49,423 bases of DNA from Bacteroidota bacterium (GCA_023429825.1 JAEZDC010000117.1:1-49423), one strand, 5' to 3'. Positions 22,991-32,311 are shown, counted from the first letter of the stretch. Notes: a model not told the origin generated them from the letters alone. Made by a program: numbers and translations.

Positions 22991-24141
22991 TCCGGAACAT
23001 AATCAAAAGGCAACATCGTGCTCACTTTTTCACTCCATGACCAAAAACCTAAGTTCAAGAGGTTCCTGGGAGAGTGGTAAGATCCATTAGAAGAGATCAG
23101 CAGTGGTTCATCACTCAACAATTTTACCTGTGATGTCATTGCTGATCCATTCTTAGGAAATTGCCGGGTATATGCTAAAGGCACTTTCTTCTTTGTATAG
23201 GTGATTTGAAGGTGATCAGGAAATTCTAACCCGGCAGTGAGTGAATCAACCGCATAAGCAATGCTGTCCCCGGTAAGCTTTGCTGAAGACATTACATCAT
23301 ACTGATCTGGCTGAGCTAATATATTTTGAAAATAATTCGAACTATCCGAAGGCATTCCTGACCGATGTATCACGCCGCGGACCCTTCTTCTTTCATCGTT
23401 CACCATTTTTTTCAACCGATGCACTTCAAAACCGTTCTCGGCTAATGTATTCCGATACAAACTTCTCATGAAGTGCATCTGTGAGCCTTCGTACACTGAT
23501 TTTCTCGCTTTGTTCCAACGGCTCTGCTTGCGTTCATTGCCTTTCATTTGTTCGAATAAAGGATAGCCCTCATGAAAAACAAATCGTTCACTGAAGTTGT
23601 AAACAAACTCTTCCAACTGGTATTTGATGATGTAGCCTAGCGCCTTATTTTCTATAATGATCGGCTCACGTGCTATTGCCGTAAGAATGTTCTTCTTTTT
23701 ATCAAACCTGAACTTTATAGTCTCATGATTTTGAATACTGCAATCTTCTGCCTGGTCGGTAGTGCCAATAAAAGCTTCAACAAAAGTTCTTCCCCACTTC
23801 TCCCATCCCTTTGTTTCAAACGGAACAAGCACCACACCTTCCAGTTCATTTACTTTTTGACTGAGTACCACGTTAAGTACTACACTGACCTCCGAAGAAG
23901 CAAACACTTTCGTATTGTAGCCAATACAAGAAACTACCAACTCGAATTTTCCCTGCGGAATTCTTATTGAAAACTTTCCATCTGAACTGCTTGTAACACC
24001 AATACTTGTATTACTAATGAATATACTTGCTGCGCTAATAGGCTTCTTCGTTGCAGAATCCATCACCGATCCTTGTATCACTGTTTGGCTGTACGTCAAT
24101 GCATTAAAAAAAATAAATGTCAGTATGAAGACTGTTCGCAT
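22987..24141 (-). CDS. exported carboxypeptidase-like regulatory-domain protein (384 aa)
   Basis: Signal peptide MRTVFILTFIFFNALTYSQ, then a CarboxypepD_reg-like beta-sandwich at about residues 20-105 (VIQGSVMDSATKKPISAASI, ISNTSIGVTSSSDGKFSIRI). This N-terminal module is common in TonB-dependent and surface proteins of the phylum. The remaining ~270 residues have no recognised domain and lack the beta-barrel expected of a TonB receptor, so this is a smaller periplasmic or surface protein. It converges on the metalloprotease gene with a 4-base overlap. Role unknown. Confidence 0.82.
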   Translation of the reverse strand: MRTVFILTFIFFNALTYSQTVIQGSVMDSATKKPISAASIFISNTSIGVTSSSDGKFSIRIPQGKFELVVSCIGYNTKVFASSEVSVVLNVVLSQKVNELEGVVLVPFETKGWEKWGRTFVEAFIGTTDQAEDCSIQNHETIKFRFDKKKNILTAIAREPIIIENKALGYIIKYQLEEFVYNFSERFVFHEGYPLFEQMKGNERKQSRWNKARKSVYEGSQMHFMRSLYRNTLAENGFEVHRLKKMVNDERRRVRGVIHRSGMPSDSSNYFQNILAQPDQYDVMSSAKLTGDSIAYAVDSLTAGLEFPDHLQITYTKKKVPLAYTRQFPKNGSAMTSQVKLLSDEPLLISSNGSYHSPRNLLNLGFWSWSEKVSTMLPFDYVPD

Positions 24142-24244
24142 GTATGCAATTTAGATAAGAGCAACTAAGCATTATCACAAGCGGCAATAAAAAATCGGCA
24201 TAGTAAATGACTATTGAGGGGGTAAGGGACTTAAGACAGGATTT

Positions 24245-24748
24245 ATGACACAAAGATTGGGAAGTGCTATCTGGGCAGGAATTATTGCATTCCTTACCCT
24301 CACCTCATGCTCGAAGAATGAAACGATCTCGCATGACAGGTATCCGGAATTTCAAAACTGGATGAACGACAATGTAAAAAAAGTTGTTTGGGCAGATGCC
24401 TCAAGCTTCTACTGGCAGGTATCGCAAGCAAAACTTGACAATGTTGTTATTCAAACCAATGGCATCAGCTATAAATTCTCTCCCGGAAATAATATGTATC
24501 CTTCCCTGGAACAAACTACCGGTGATTTTTTGCGAACAATCGAGATTGGAAATCCCATCACACAATGGTGCCCTAACTATCGTGAAACGGCCACTGCAGT
24601 AAACCTTCATATCAGGACAGAAAATGGAAAAGAATATCGCTGGATGAATTGTCCTGTGAAGATATCTGAGCATGAAAGCAATCCAAAGAGTGTAGGCTGG
24701 CAGGTGAATGTGCCATCAACCATTGAACTAGTGGTGGTGGATAGATAA
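24245..24748 (+). CDS. predicted lipoprotein (167 aa)
   Basis: N-terminal hydrophobic segment ending in the lipobox LTSC at about residues 19-22, followed by SKNE: a lipid-anchored protein. The mature part is about 145 residues, with Trp-rich blocks and two further cysteines (QWCPNY, MNCPVK) that may form a disulfide. No family recognised. It stands alone and is divergent from the carboxypeptidase-like-domain gene. Downstream lies the repeat region 24782-24907. Confidence 0.75.
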   Translation: MTQRLGSAIWAGIIAFLTLTSCSKNETISHDRYPEFQNWMNDNVKKVVWADASSFYWQVSQAKLDNVVIQTNGISYKFSPGNNMYPSLEQTTGDFLRTIEIGNPITQWCPNYRETATAVNLHIRTENGKEYRWMNCPVKISEHESNPKSVGWQVNVPSTIELVVVDR

Positions 24749-24781
24749 TAATGCCTGGTGAACATTTTTTTTAGCCTCGTT

Positions 24782-24907
24782 GAACGTTTCGCTTCCCCAG
24801 CTAATGATTTCTGATGCCTTTTTAACCGCCTCGTATCCCCCGTTAAATATTCCGTATACTTTTTTGAATGTATCGCATCCCTAAATGCATATTCACTGTA
24901 CGTTGAT
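24782..24907. repeat. three diverged 42-bp tandem repeats
   Basis: Units at 24782-24823, 24824-24865 and 24866-24907 align without gaps. The first and second share about 27 of 42 bases, the second and third about 24 of 42. The best-kept core is tcgcttcccc / tcgtatcccc / tcgcatccct at unit positions 8-17, and units one and two end in a T run. The block is noncoding, between the lipoprotein gene and the HTH gene at 25023. Counts were made by eye. Confidence 0.5.
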
Positions 24908-25022
24908 GAGTGAACGTTATATATTTAATTCATTACGCTACCCCTTTTTGTATCTTTCATATACCAGTTTAACTGATCTCTGTATCAGTAAACCTTATCT
25001 ATAACCGCTAAACCTTTAATCT

Positions 25023-25367
25023 ATGTTGTATTTTGATTTTCAATCAATCTTCCATGCAAGAAACATCACCAACCCGTACAGCCTTCTTGTACAAAATGGT
25101 TTCTCTCAGCGTATGGCTTACAATATTGCCCATCGAAAACTGAAAACATTAAGGCTTGAATCGCTCTATAAGGTTTGCATGTTATGCAACTGCACGCCAA
25201 ATGATGTGATCCGCTATAAACCGGATGAAAGAGTGCCGCTAAACGATCTTCATTCTTTGAATAAAATAAAAGGAGATGTGCTCAGCACGAAAGCGAAAAA
25301 TTTTTTGCAGCAATTATCTATGGAAGATTTGAATGCACTGGCAAATATGGTAGTAAGTAAAAGTTGA
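25023..25367 (+). CDS. Cro/C1-type helix-turn-helix protein (114 aa)
   Basis: Small regulator-like protein. The pattern SLLVQNGFSQRMAYNIAHRKLKTLRLESLYKVCMLCNCTPNDVI (about residues 20-62) follows the XRE layout of helix, turn and recognition helix, ending with the conserved cysteine/Thr-Pro segment. The C-terminal half is a helical extension ending in LQQLSMEDLNALANMVV. Proteins of this shape are common in Chitinophagaceae. The diverged tandem repeats 24782-24907 lie just upstream and could be its binding sites, which is inference. Monocistronic. Confidence 0.78.
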   Translation: MLYFDFQSIFHARNITNPYSLLVQNGFSQRMAYNIAHRKLKTLRLESLYKVCMLCNCTPNDVIRYKPDERVPLNDLHSLNKIKGDVLSTKAKNFLQQLSMEDLNALANMVVSKS

Positions 25368-25376
25368 GCTGAACGT

Positions 25377-25589
25377 TTAGTCCTTCAGTTGCCTCTCTCT
25401 TCTCCACCACCTGTAACCGATCACGCCCATCAATAAAAAAGGAGCAAGCATCAGGTAGATGATGGCGCCGTTAAGGGCTTTGGCAGGGCCTTCTCCTAAT
25501 TGAGAAGCGGTTTTAGTACAGATGGAACATTGCGCCTGGGTGTAAAGGCAAGCCAGCATCACTATCACTACAAGAAAAATCTTCTTCAT
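25377..25589 (-). CDS. small membrane protein with CxxC after the signal segment (70 aa)
   Basis: Signal peptide MKKIFLVVIVMLACLYTQAQ, then CSICTK (a CxxC pair) on the outer side, a short loop, one transmembrane helix (about residues 43-61, IIYLMLAPFLLMGVIGYRWW) and a basic cytoplasmic tail RRERQLKD. The layout is widespread in Bacteroidota and the CxxC suggests a redox or metal/haem-related role, but function is not established. The gene converges with the HTH gene (9-base gap). Confidence 0.75.
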   Translation of the reverse strand: MKKIFLVVIVMLACLYTQAQCSICTKTASQLGEGPAKALNGAIIYLMLAPFLLMGVIGYRWWRRERQLKD

Positions 25590-25650
25590 TGGAGTGCAAA
25601 TGTAATAATTGTTGCCGGTGCAGGCGAACTAAGTAAGGCGTTAAATATTG

Positions 25651-25827
25651 CTACGGCAAATCAGGATGATCTTCCTGCTCTCTCGCCGCTACCATCGCCT
25701 TAACCTGCTCTAATTCACGGGTTAACTCTTCTGCTTCATCAGGCCGGCCTTCTTCACATGCACTATATAGTTTATTACAAAGCTTTACATATTTATCTCT
25801 CAGCTCCAAATGTGAAATATGTTCCAT
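25651..25827 (-). CDS. small hypothetical helical protein (58 aa)
   Basis: The ATG at 25827 (MEHISHLELRDKYVKLCNKL) is used; the longer frame to 25908 begins at a TTG with unlikely sequence. The protein is charged and helical with a Glu-rich middle (EEGRPDEAEELTRELEQV). No family recognised. It is separate from the membrane protein gene by 61 bases on the same strand. Real gene likely but not certain because it is short. Confidence 0.5.
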   Translation of the reverse strand: MEHISHLELRDKYVKLCNKLYSACEEGRPDEAEELTRELEQVKAMVAAREQEDHPDLP

Positions 25828-25925
25828 AGGCTTAATTAAAACAAAGTCTGTGCGAGTGACAGACCAGCCGCAAATTTTCAGAGGATGCGATTGCCTATTT
25901 TTGAGCAACTATCATTACTAACTAC

Positions 25926-26687
25926 ATGAGAATTATTCTTTTTCAATGCATGATCATCCTGCTGCTATCAACTTTTAAAACTTTTGCGCAGGCAGATAAC
26001 GAGATACAGGTATATGCTTCGCCTACAATAGGCAAGCGGCTCACAATTGTGGAATTGCACAGCAACTATACTTTCAAAGGCTCTAAGTATTTAACTGATC
26101 CCAAAACTGCAAGATGGCTGAATGAGACACTGGAGATCACACATGGTATTGCAGATAATGTAGAGATCGGATTTTATACTTTCACCGCCTTGAATCCGAA
26201 CGGCAGCTTTCAATACCTGGGCAACCAGATCCGGCCAAGAGTTACTGCACCGGACAAATGGAAATGGCCTTTTGGTGCCAGCTTATCGGCCGAGTTTGGT
26301 TTCTATCGACCTGATGCAAGTGCTCCTTTCTTTTGGCAGGGAGAGATAAGGCCGATCATAGATAAAACGATCAATAACTGGTATTGGAGTCTGAATCCGA
26401 ATATAGATTTTGTGGTGAGTGGAAATGATAAAGGCATTGGCTTTTCACCGCAATTCAAAACAGTATATACCATCAACAAAGTAGGTGTTGGGCTGGAATA
26501 TTATAGTGGGCTTGGCAACTTCAGCAACTTTCTTCCTATAAAACAGCAGGAACATTTATTGGGGCCTATTATAGATGTGTACACCGATCCTAAATGGGAG
26601 GTACAGGGCGGATTTCTTTTTGGATTAACACCGGGATCAAATCAACAGGTCTTCAAACTTCTCCTCGGCAGAAGGTTTGGCAAATAA
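25926..26687 (+). CDS. exported hypothetical protein, probably outer-membrane beta-barrel (253 aa)
   Basis: Signal peptide MRIILFQCMIILLLSTFKTFAQ. The mature ~230 residues show many short amphipathic strands rich in Tyr, Trp, Phe and Gly (for example ADNVEIGFYTF and VGVGLEYYSGLGNFS), and end in LLLGRRFGK, as in small outer-membrane barrels. No family name is assigned. It converges with the DUF892 gene across a hairpin at 26689-26716. Location in the outer membrane is inferred from composition and signal peptide. Confidence 0.7.
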   Translation: MRIILFQCMIILLLSTFKTFAQADNEIQVYASPTIGKRLTIVELHSNYTFKGSKYLTDPKTARWLNETLEITHGIADNVEIGFYTFTALNPNGSFQYLGNQIRPRVTAPDKWKWPFGASLSAEFGFYRPDASAPFFWQGEIRPIIDKTINNWYWSLNPNIDFVVSGNDKGIGFSPQFKTVYTINKVGVGLEYYSGLGNFSNFLPIKQQEHLLGPIIDVYTDPKWEVQGGFLFGLTPGSNQQVFKLLLGRRFGK

Positions 26688-26688
26688 A

Positions 26689-26716
26689 AAAGCTGCCTTA
26701 ACGAGAAGACAGCTTT
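26689..26716. terminator. bidirectional hairpin between convergent genes
   Basis: Stem aaagctg/cagcttt continued by ctt/aag around one C-A mismatch, with a six-base loop. It lies between the stops of the barrel-like gene and the DUF892 gene. The A run on its left gives a T tract when read on the minus strand, so it serves the DUF892 gene best. Confidence 0.6.
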
Positions 26717-26736
26717 GCATCTATATGGGTTAATCA

Positions 26737-27561
26737 TTACCTGGATGTTGACTTCTTTCTTCCTGAGCTGCTCTTAGATTTTGAGCTGCTGCGTGAAGAT
26801 GAAGCTTTACTAGTTGAGCCGTTGCTCCTGGATGAAGCGCTTCTTCCGTTTGAAGAACTTCTTCCATTTGAAGAACTGCTACTCTTTGAAGAGCTGCTTC
26901 TGCCAGATGATTTGCTTGTGCCTCTTGATGGAGATGATGCGCTTCTTGAAGAAGATCCACTTCTTGATGTAGCGCTTCCTCTTGATTCGCTTCTGCTACT
27001 GCCACGGCTTTCTGCGGCGCTGATCTCTGCTTCTTCGTTCACTTCTACTAAAGCAAGTTCAGTAAGTATATCGTCTGCTTCGTATTCTTCGCTTAAGGTT
27101 TCATCCAGTAAACGGGCAACTTCTCTTAATCCTAATTGCTGTGCATAAGCCTTTACGGTACCATAGCTGGTGATCTCGTAGTGCTCAACTTTCTGGCAAG
27201 CAGCAATGATCGCCGCATCTTTTACTTCTTCGTTCATATCTTCTGCCAGGATGCTGTTGCCTTCTTCAATGATACCTTTCATAGCCTTGCAGGTTTTTCC
27301 TTTACCAAACAAACCAAGCAATCCGCTTTTTTTGCCGCGACCTTTTTCTTCTTCACCTACTTTCAGTAGTTTCTGAACTTTGTCGAGACGTGTTACCTGC
27401 TGACGTGTTACTTTAAGGTGTTGCTGAAGGGATTTTTTTAGTTTAGGATTGGTAGCGTTTTCGATCATCATTGGTAAGGCTTCGATGATCTGCTCTTCTG
27501 CTGAATAGATATCTTGTATCTCGTGTTTCAGCAGTGCTGTAAGATCCTGCATTTTTTCCAT
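26737..27561 (-). CDS. DUF892 (YciE/YciF-like) ferritin-fold protein with Ser/Arg-rich tail (274 aa)
   Basis: Residues 1-165 are a DUF892 four-helix protein: ALLKHEIQDIYSAEEQIIEA at the start, the Glu/His pairs on successive helices, and a closing helix LTELALVEVNEEAE. This is a ferritin-like fold linked to stress responses; metal chemistry has not been settled. Residues from about 180 to 274 are a low-complexity tail almost entirely of Ser, Arg, Lys and Gly, absent from enteric YciE/YciF. The tail is basic and may bind nucleic acid or be phosphorylated (inference). The shadow frame at 26730-27005 is an artefact of this repetitive tail. Confidence 0.88.
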   Translation of the reverse strand: MEKMQDLTALLKHEIQDIYSAEEQIIEALPMMIENATNPKLKKSLQQHLKVTRQQVTRLDKVQKLLKVGEEEKGRGKKSGLLGLFGKGKTCKAMKGIIEEGNSILAEDMNEEVKDAAIIAACQKVEHYEITSYGTVKAYAQQLGLREVARLLDETLSEEYEADDILTELALVEVNEEAEISAAESRGSSRSESRGSATSRSGSSSRSASSPSRGTSKSSGRSSSSKSSSSSNGRSSSNGRSASSRSNGSTSKASSSRSSSKSKSSSGRKKSTSR

Positions 27562-27627
27562 AACATATTTTTTATACCTAATCGGCCATAAAAACTATGC
27601 CGCAATGCCAAAATGTTATTGTACATG

Positions 27628-30600
27628 TTATTCGATCAAAACAAATGCAGCCCAATCCGGTGCAGGATATTTTGCACTCATGAACTTTTGAGTTGCTTGT
27701 AATGCAGTGGAAGGTGATTTCTTTTTGAAGAGTTCTTCATAGAATTTATTCATGAATAAAGCGGTGGGTTCATCGGGTACTTTCCATAAAGAGATAAGTA
27801 GATTTTTTGCGCCTCCAAGCTTTAACGCTCTTGATAAACCATCTACACCCAGGTTATTTCTAAGATCACCAAGTCCTGTTTCACATGCACTTAGTGCGAT
27901 GAGATAACAGTTACGAAGGTCTGTTGCAGCCAATTCAAACCCGAGTAAATATCCATCTGAGAAATTGGTCTTCGGTGGATTGTTTGCATTGCTTAATGCG
28001 ATACCACACCTGTACATCGGCTCCTGTGCAACCGCTTCTTTGTTGTTGTACTTGCTGTACATCTTACGGGCAAGACTACTATCCGCATAAAATCCATGTG
28101 TTGCAAGATGAATGAAATTATACTCCGGTAATATTTTCAAAGTATCGGGGAAAGCATTTCCCTGTAATACCTCTACTTGTTTCATGTTTGATCTGAACAA
28201 TGGCTCAAGTTTCTGTACTTCTGTTTGCGTTGCCGGAAGGTATCCCCAACTGTATTCATTATTGAAGAGCCTGTCGATATTATTCATATCGGGAGTAGTG
28301 CCGTAATTCAGTCCTCCTGCTAATAAAGCTTTTGCCTGCTTAGGGAAGGTTTCATTATTCTGAAACAGTGACTGGCTGCCGGCGAGTTGGCGTAGTGTAA
28401 AATAGTTGAAAACATATTTTGTTTGCCATTGTAGTGCAGCAATGGAGATCCTGTTCAATATTCCATCAGCAACAAAGATCACTTCCTTTTTATTTTCAAG
28501 GTGTGCCCACAATGGCGAAAGAAGCTGCCTGCCTAATTTATCTTCATCACCCTGCCTGAATTTTTTTTGTGTTGCGGGTTTGGCTTTGATGCTCATGCCT
28601 CTAGTATTGTTTGCATCAAGTGCGCTGTTTTGTGGCGAGGCTGAGGGATCTTTTAAAATACTGATCAATGCTTCTTCACCCGGTAGTTTAACAAGCTCAA
28701 GCTTCCCATTGCTGATAACGTAAGCGCCGTATGTAGCAGAAGAATCTGTTAGCCAGTTAGTGTAGCGAATAGTTTCCACGTAGCTTTGATTGAGATCAAG
28801 TGATGCAGCAATTTTCTTCCAGGACACAAACGGATCTATCGTATCAAGCTCTGCAGCTTCAAGTAAGGTGAACCATGTTCGTTGTATATTCTCTTCATCT
28901 TTAAAATAGTTGTCATTGCTGATCATTCTCAACCGGCCCAAGATCATACTATACCTGTTTCGACTGGCTCTTATACTTTCAATTCGTTGTACACTGGCTG
29001 TATCGTTGCCATTTGCTAAAAGATTTGTAGGCAATAAGTTTCCATCACTCAGCGCATTCTTTAAATACAAAGATTGAGCGATCACTTTCTCTTTTAAAGC
29101 AGGCCATGCATCCAGTTCTTTATTAAAGAGCATCTGGTGATACAGGTCGAAATATTTGCTGAGGTGTTGCTGGTAAAATCGCATCCTTGTTTCAGGAGCT
29201 AACGCATAAAATGTGTACTGCAACTGGCAACCTGTATAGTATACAAGGTTAGCAATGATATGCTGCAGGATCTTTTGATTGCTGCGATATTGTGAAATAA
29301 AATACAACCATTGCATTGGAAAATAATAACTCACATTCTCCCAATGGTTCACTTGTTCTAAAGTAGTAAGGCCATCCAGTAACCAACTCCTCGCTTCATC
29401 CCATTTGCCAACCTGTGCCATCTGTTGTGAAGAAAGATATTGCAGATGCGGCCACTGGTAGGAATTATATAATAGCTCTACGGAGTCATTGGCCAGTGGC
29501 GCCAACTGGTCTAAGAGAACCGATAGCGAATCTGAAGCAGTTGAATCTTTTCCTTCAGCGGTGAGTGTATACACATCCTGCAGTTTCATTTCGATAAACC
29601 AATTCCATAGCTGCATATGCTCTTTATCAGCAACCTTCGGTTTGGAATGCCAGGTCTTGAGAATGTTGTTTTCCCTCAACGCCATATTGTATTTACCTGT
29701 TTCGCGGCTCGCCATTACCCGGTAATGAAGGAAAACACTCAGGCCCCTGGAAACTTCATCTGAGGAGAACTGCTTGTAATTTTTTATGAAGTCAATTGCA
29801 CGGTTTGCGATATCTGTAGCCGCTCTTCCATTACCTGTATTGATATATAATTTTCCTAACCACGCTACGAGATTTATGAAGTCCGTTCCATTCGCTACAG
29901 GCTTTCGGTTTTGCTCTGCAGCTGGTACAAGCTCATTTGGAATGAGATCATAAAAAATGAAATCTTTTAATGGAATGATTGCAGAACCTTCGCGGTGTGC
30001 CTGCACTGTCCATTCTGCAAAAGCGGAAACTGCCTGCTTGTAAACCTCGTAGTAGCTTACTCGAAGATCTGTGCTGCCATTTACTTTCACGATCTCATTT
30101 TCTAAAACAGCTGCTCGTTTGATCTTTTGAGAAGTTAAAAGGCTGATGATATATTTAAAATCATTTTTAAAAGAGAGATTTTCATCCCGTTTATAATAAG
30201 GTGTGGCTTTCCATTTTTCATACCTGCTTTTAATGGCGATCCATTCGTCAAAGAGCTTCATCATGTGACTTTCTGTTGTTGCCTCAGCTAAGGTGTTGCG
30301 GAAAGACAGATCGTATAAAGCTAAATCCTGGGCAATATCATAATATCCATTATTCAATTTGGCTATTGCGTAATTTAAAATGGCATATTTATCAAGTGGC
30401 GCTGCAGGAGAAGTGACTGTTCGTAAAATTGTATCGATCGGTAGCCATTCCTGCAGGCGATTACCTCGAACATAATTTTTTAGTAGCTGTTGAGATTGAA
30501 ATGAAAAGCTGTCTGCCAAAAATTTAGCATTTGATCTTATAAGAGTGATCGCTTCATTTTGATATTGTATTTTTTGCTTTACATCGGCTCCATAAGCCTG

Positions 30601-30825
30601 GTACATTTTTACAATGCCCGAATAAAGTGGGTATTGATCTTTAACTGTGAGAATGAAAGAATCTATTGATTTCAGGGCTTTTAGCCTGGTTGCTGCTGAT
30701 GATTTACTATTGTAGGTAACATCCAACAGGCTGTCCACTTTTGCATCAAAGGTTCTTGGATATTGTGACTGCGAAAAAGAAATGAAGGGAAGGATCAAAA
30801 AAATGACCACAACAGATCTATACAT
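27628..30825 (-). CDS. exported TPR-CHAT protein, caspase-like peptidase (1065 aa)
   Basis: Signal peptide MYRSVVVIFLILPFISFSQSQ, a long helical TPR-like region (about 30-700), then a C-terminal CHAT domain. The catalytic dyad is visible: His in FIHLATHGFY near residue 906 and Cys in ALSACETGLG near residue 976, followed by the usual GVDGLSRAL and SLWKVPD blocks. CHAT proteases are related to separase and caspases; exported TPR-CHAT proteins are frequent in Bacteroidota with mostly unknown substrates. The protein ends only a few residues past WAAFVLIE, so the domain is complete. Stands alone, 66 bases from the DUF892 start. Confidence 0.9.
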   Translation of the reverse strand: MYRSVVVIFLILPFISFSQSQYPRTFDAKVDSLLDVTYNSKSSAATRLKALKSIDSFILTVKDQYPLYSGIVKMYQAYGADVKQKIQYQNEAITLIRSNAKFLADSFSFQSQQLLKNYVRGNRLQEWLPIDTILRTVTSPAAPLDKYAILNYAIAKLNNGYYDIAQDLALYDLSFRNTLAEATTESHMMKLFDEWIAIKSRYEKWKATPYYKRDENLSFKNDFKYIISLLTSQKIKRAAVLENEIVKVNGSTDLRVSYYEVYKQAVSAFAEWTVQAHREGSAIIPLKDFIFYDLIPNELVPAAEQNRKPVANGTDFINLVAWLGKLYINTGNGRAATDIANRAIDFIKNYKQFSSDEVSRGLSVFLHYRVMASRETGKYNMALRENNILKTWHSKPKVADKEHMQLWNWFIEMKLQDVYTLTAEGKDSTASDSLSVLLDQLAPLANDSVELLYNSYQWPHLQYLSSQQMAQVGKWDEARSWLLDGLTTLEQVNHWENVSYYFPMQWLYFISQYRSNQKILQHIIANLVYYTGCQLQYTFYALAPETRMRFYQQHLSKYFDLYHQMLFNKELDAWPALKEKVIAQSLYLKNALSDGNLLPTNLLANGNDTASVQRIESIRASRNRYSMILGRLRMISNDNYFKDEENIQRTWFTLLEAAELDTIDPFVSWKKIAASLDLNQSYVETIRYTNWLTDSSATYGAYVISNGKLELVKLPGEEALISILKDPSASPQNSALDANNTRGMSIKAKPATQKKFRQGDEDKLGRQLLSPLWAHLENKKEVIFVADGILNRISIAALQWQTKYVFNYFTLRQLAGSQSLFQNNETFPKQAKALLAGGLNYGTTPDMNNIDRLFNNEYSWGYLPATQTEVQKLEPLFRSNMKQVEVLQGNAFPDTLKILPEYNFIHLATHGFYADSSLARKMYSKYNNKEAVAQEPMYRCGIALSNANNPPKTNFSDGYLLGFELAATDLRNCYLIALSACETGLGDLRNNLGVDGLSRALKLGGAKNLLISLWKVPDEPTALFMNKFYEELFKKKSPSTALQATQKFMSAKYPAPDWAAFVLIE

Positions 30826-30875
30826 CGGATAAAAATAGCTAATTGAAAAATTGATTGTAGAAAGCGGAGCAATAT

Positions 30876-32138
30876 TTAACGAAGTAGTTTCAGCTTCACC
30901 ATTTCGATCCTGGTATCGGTTACATTCAGTATATCGAATTGGATATCTCCTATGATAATGGTCTCTTTTAATTTCGGAATGGTTTCGTGTTCGGTTATAA
31001 TATATCCTGACAATGTCTCTGCTTCAGTATCAGGGAATTCTAATTCGTACTTTTCACGCAGGTAATCTAATTCTATTCGTCCTGAAAATATATACTCGTC
31101 TTCAGCAAGTTGATTCTCTACAAACTCTTCCGTATCGTGTTCATCCTGTATCTCACCGAAAATTTCTTCAAGTACATCCTCCATTGTTACTATACCGCTT
31201 GTTCCGCCAAACTCATCCACCACCCAGGCAATGCTTTTTCTTTCCTTGGTGAACTTGCTGATCAGCCCGGTTGCGCTCATACTTTCCGGAACTGCAGGAA
31301 TGGAGTGCAGGATAGAACGTACATCTTCGGGATTTTTGAAAAGATCAAGCTGGTGGATGTACCCAAGAATATTATCAATGCTCTCTTCATACACAACCAG
31401 CTTGCTCAACTTGGTCTTGATGAAATGTTGCTTTACTTCTTCTATGGTATCAGTGATCTCAACGCCTTCAATTTCCTTCCTTGGAACAAGGCATTGCCTG
31501 ACTTTTACTTGTGGGAGAGATAATGCATTTTCAAAAAGTTCTGTATTCAGTTCCTGGTTATCATCTTCCTGCTCCTTTGTTTGTTGAAAGAAGTGCTCCA
31601 GATCAATCTTTGAAAATGCGTCATTATTATCTTTTACTCGCACATTCAAAATGTATTTGAGTATCCACTCGGCAACCCGAACAAATACAAATGCTATGGG
31701 ATAAAATATTTTGTAAAAGAAATTTGCAACAGGAGCGAAGAAAGATAGTAGCGAATCACTTTTTGCTCTGAAAATAGCTTTAGGAATAAACTCTCCGAAT
31801 ATTAAAACAACAGACGCGGAGATCAAAGTGTCGAATACTAACCTTATATATTCATTGCTTACTTCGAAGCTATTCCAAAGTGAAAGCCGCAGCAGGTTGC
31901 TGAACAGTAATCCATAAATCACCAGGAATATATTGAAGCCCAATAAAGTAGTGCCGATGAACCGTGCCGGCTTGTCAATAAACCTGGAAAGAATGATACC
32001 GCTTGCCTTCCCTTGTTTCTTTTTCAACTCGATGCTCAGCCTGTTCACACTAATAAAGGCGATTTCCAGGCCGGAGAAAAACCCTATTAATACAAGTGTT
32101 CCCAGGATACATAAAATGGTGTACACGTGGTCAGACAT
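30876..32138 (-). CDS. CNNM/CorC-HlyC-type membrane protein with CBS domains (420 aa)
   Basis: N-terminal DUF21 region with about four membrane segments (to ~residue 170), two CBS domains (about 200-315; VRQCLVPRKEIEGVEITDT marks the start) and a C-terminal CorC_HlyC domain (about 330-415). The family includes CNNM, MpfA and CorC proteins that take part in Mg2+/metal homeostasis, and GldE in gliding bacteria. The neighbours give no support for GldE. The frame runs to a TTG at 32156; ATG 32138 (MSDHVYTILC) puts the first membrane helix at the N terminus. Confidence 0.9.
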   Translation of the reverse strand: MSDHVYTILCILGTLVLIGFFSGLEIAFISVNRLSIELKKKQGKASGIILSRFIDKPARFIGTTLLGFNIFLVIYGLLFSNLLRLSLWNSFEVSNEYIRLVFDTLISASVVLIFGEFIPKAIFRAKSDSLLSFFAPVANFFYKIFYPIAFVFVRVAEWILKYILNVRVKDNNDAFSKIDLEHFFQQTKEQEDDNQELNTELFENALSLPQVKVRQCLVPRKEIEGVEITDTIEEVKQHFIKTKLSKLVVYEESIDNILGYIHQLDLFKNPEDVRSILHSIPAVPESMSATGLISKFTKERKSIAWVVDEFGGTSGIVTMEDVLEEIFGEIQDEHDTEEFVENQLAEDEYIFSGRIELDYLREKYELEFPDTEAETLSGYIITEHETIPKLKETIIIGDIQFDILNVTDTRIEMVKLKLLR

Positions 32139-32311
32139 AATTGAAAGATACATCAAAACAAACTATATCCTGTATCATAGCTTACCTCAAGCATCATATC
32201 TACTGATAACGGGCAACTCAAAACTGAAAACCTGAATTGAATTTGAAGGAGAATACTTATTCCTTGAAAATCCATCGAAAGATAAAACAGTAATCAAGCT
32301 CAAAAAAGTAT

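Noticed and set aside
26730..27005. ORF encoding an Ala/Glu/His-rich 91-aa protein
   Set aside because: Shadow of the repetitive Ser/Arg-codon tail of the DUF892 gene in another frame.
26822..27148. Plus-strand Leu/Asp-rich ORF
   Set aside because: Antisense reading of the same low-complexity tail; composition is an artefact of repeated codons.
30876..32138. Gliding-motility protein GldE
   Set aside because: The domain layout is shared with all CNNM/CorC proteins and the usual gliding-gene neighbours are not present.
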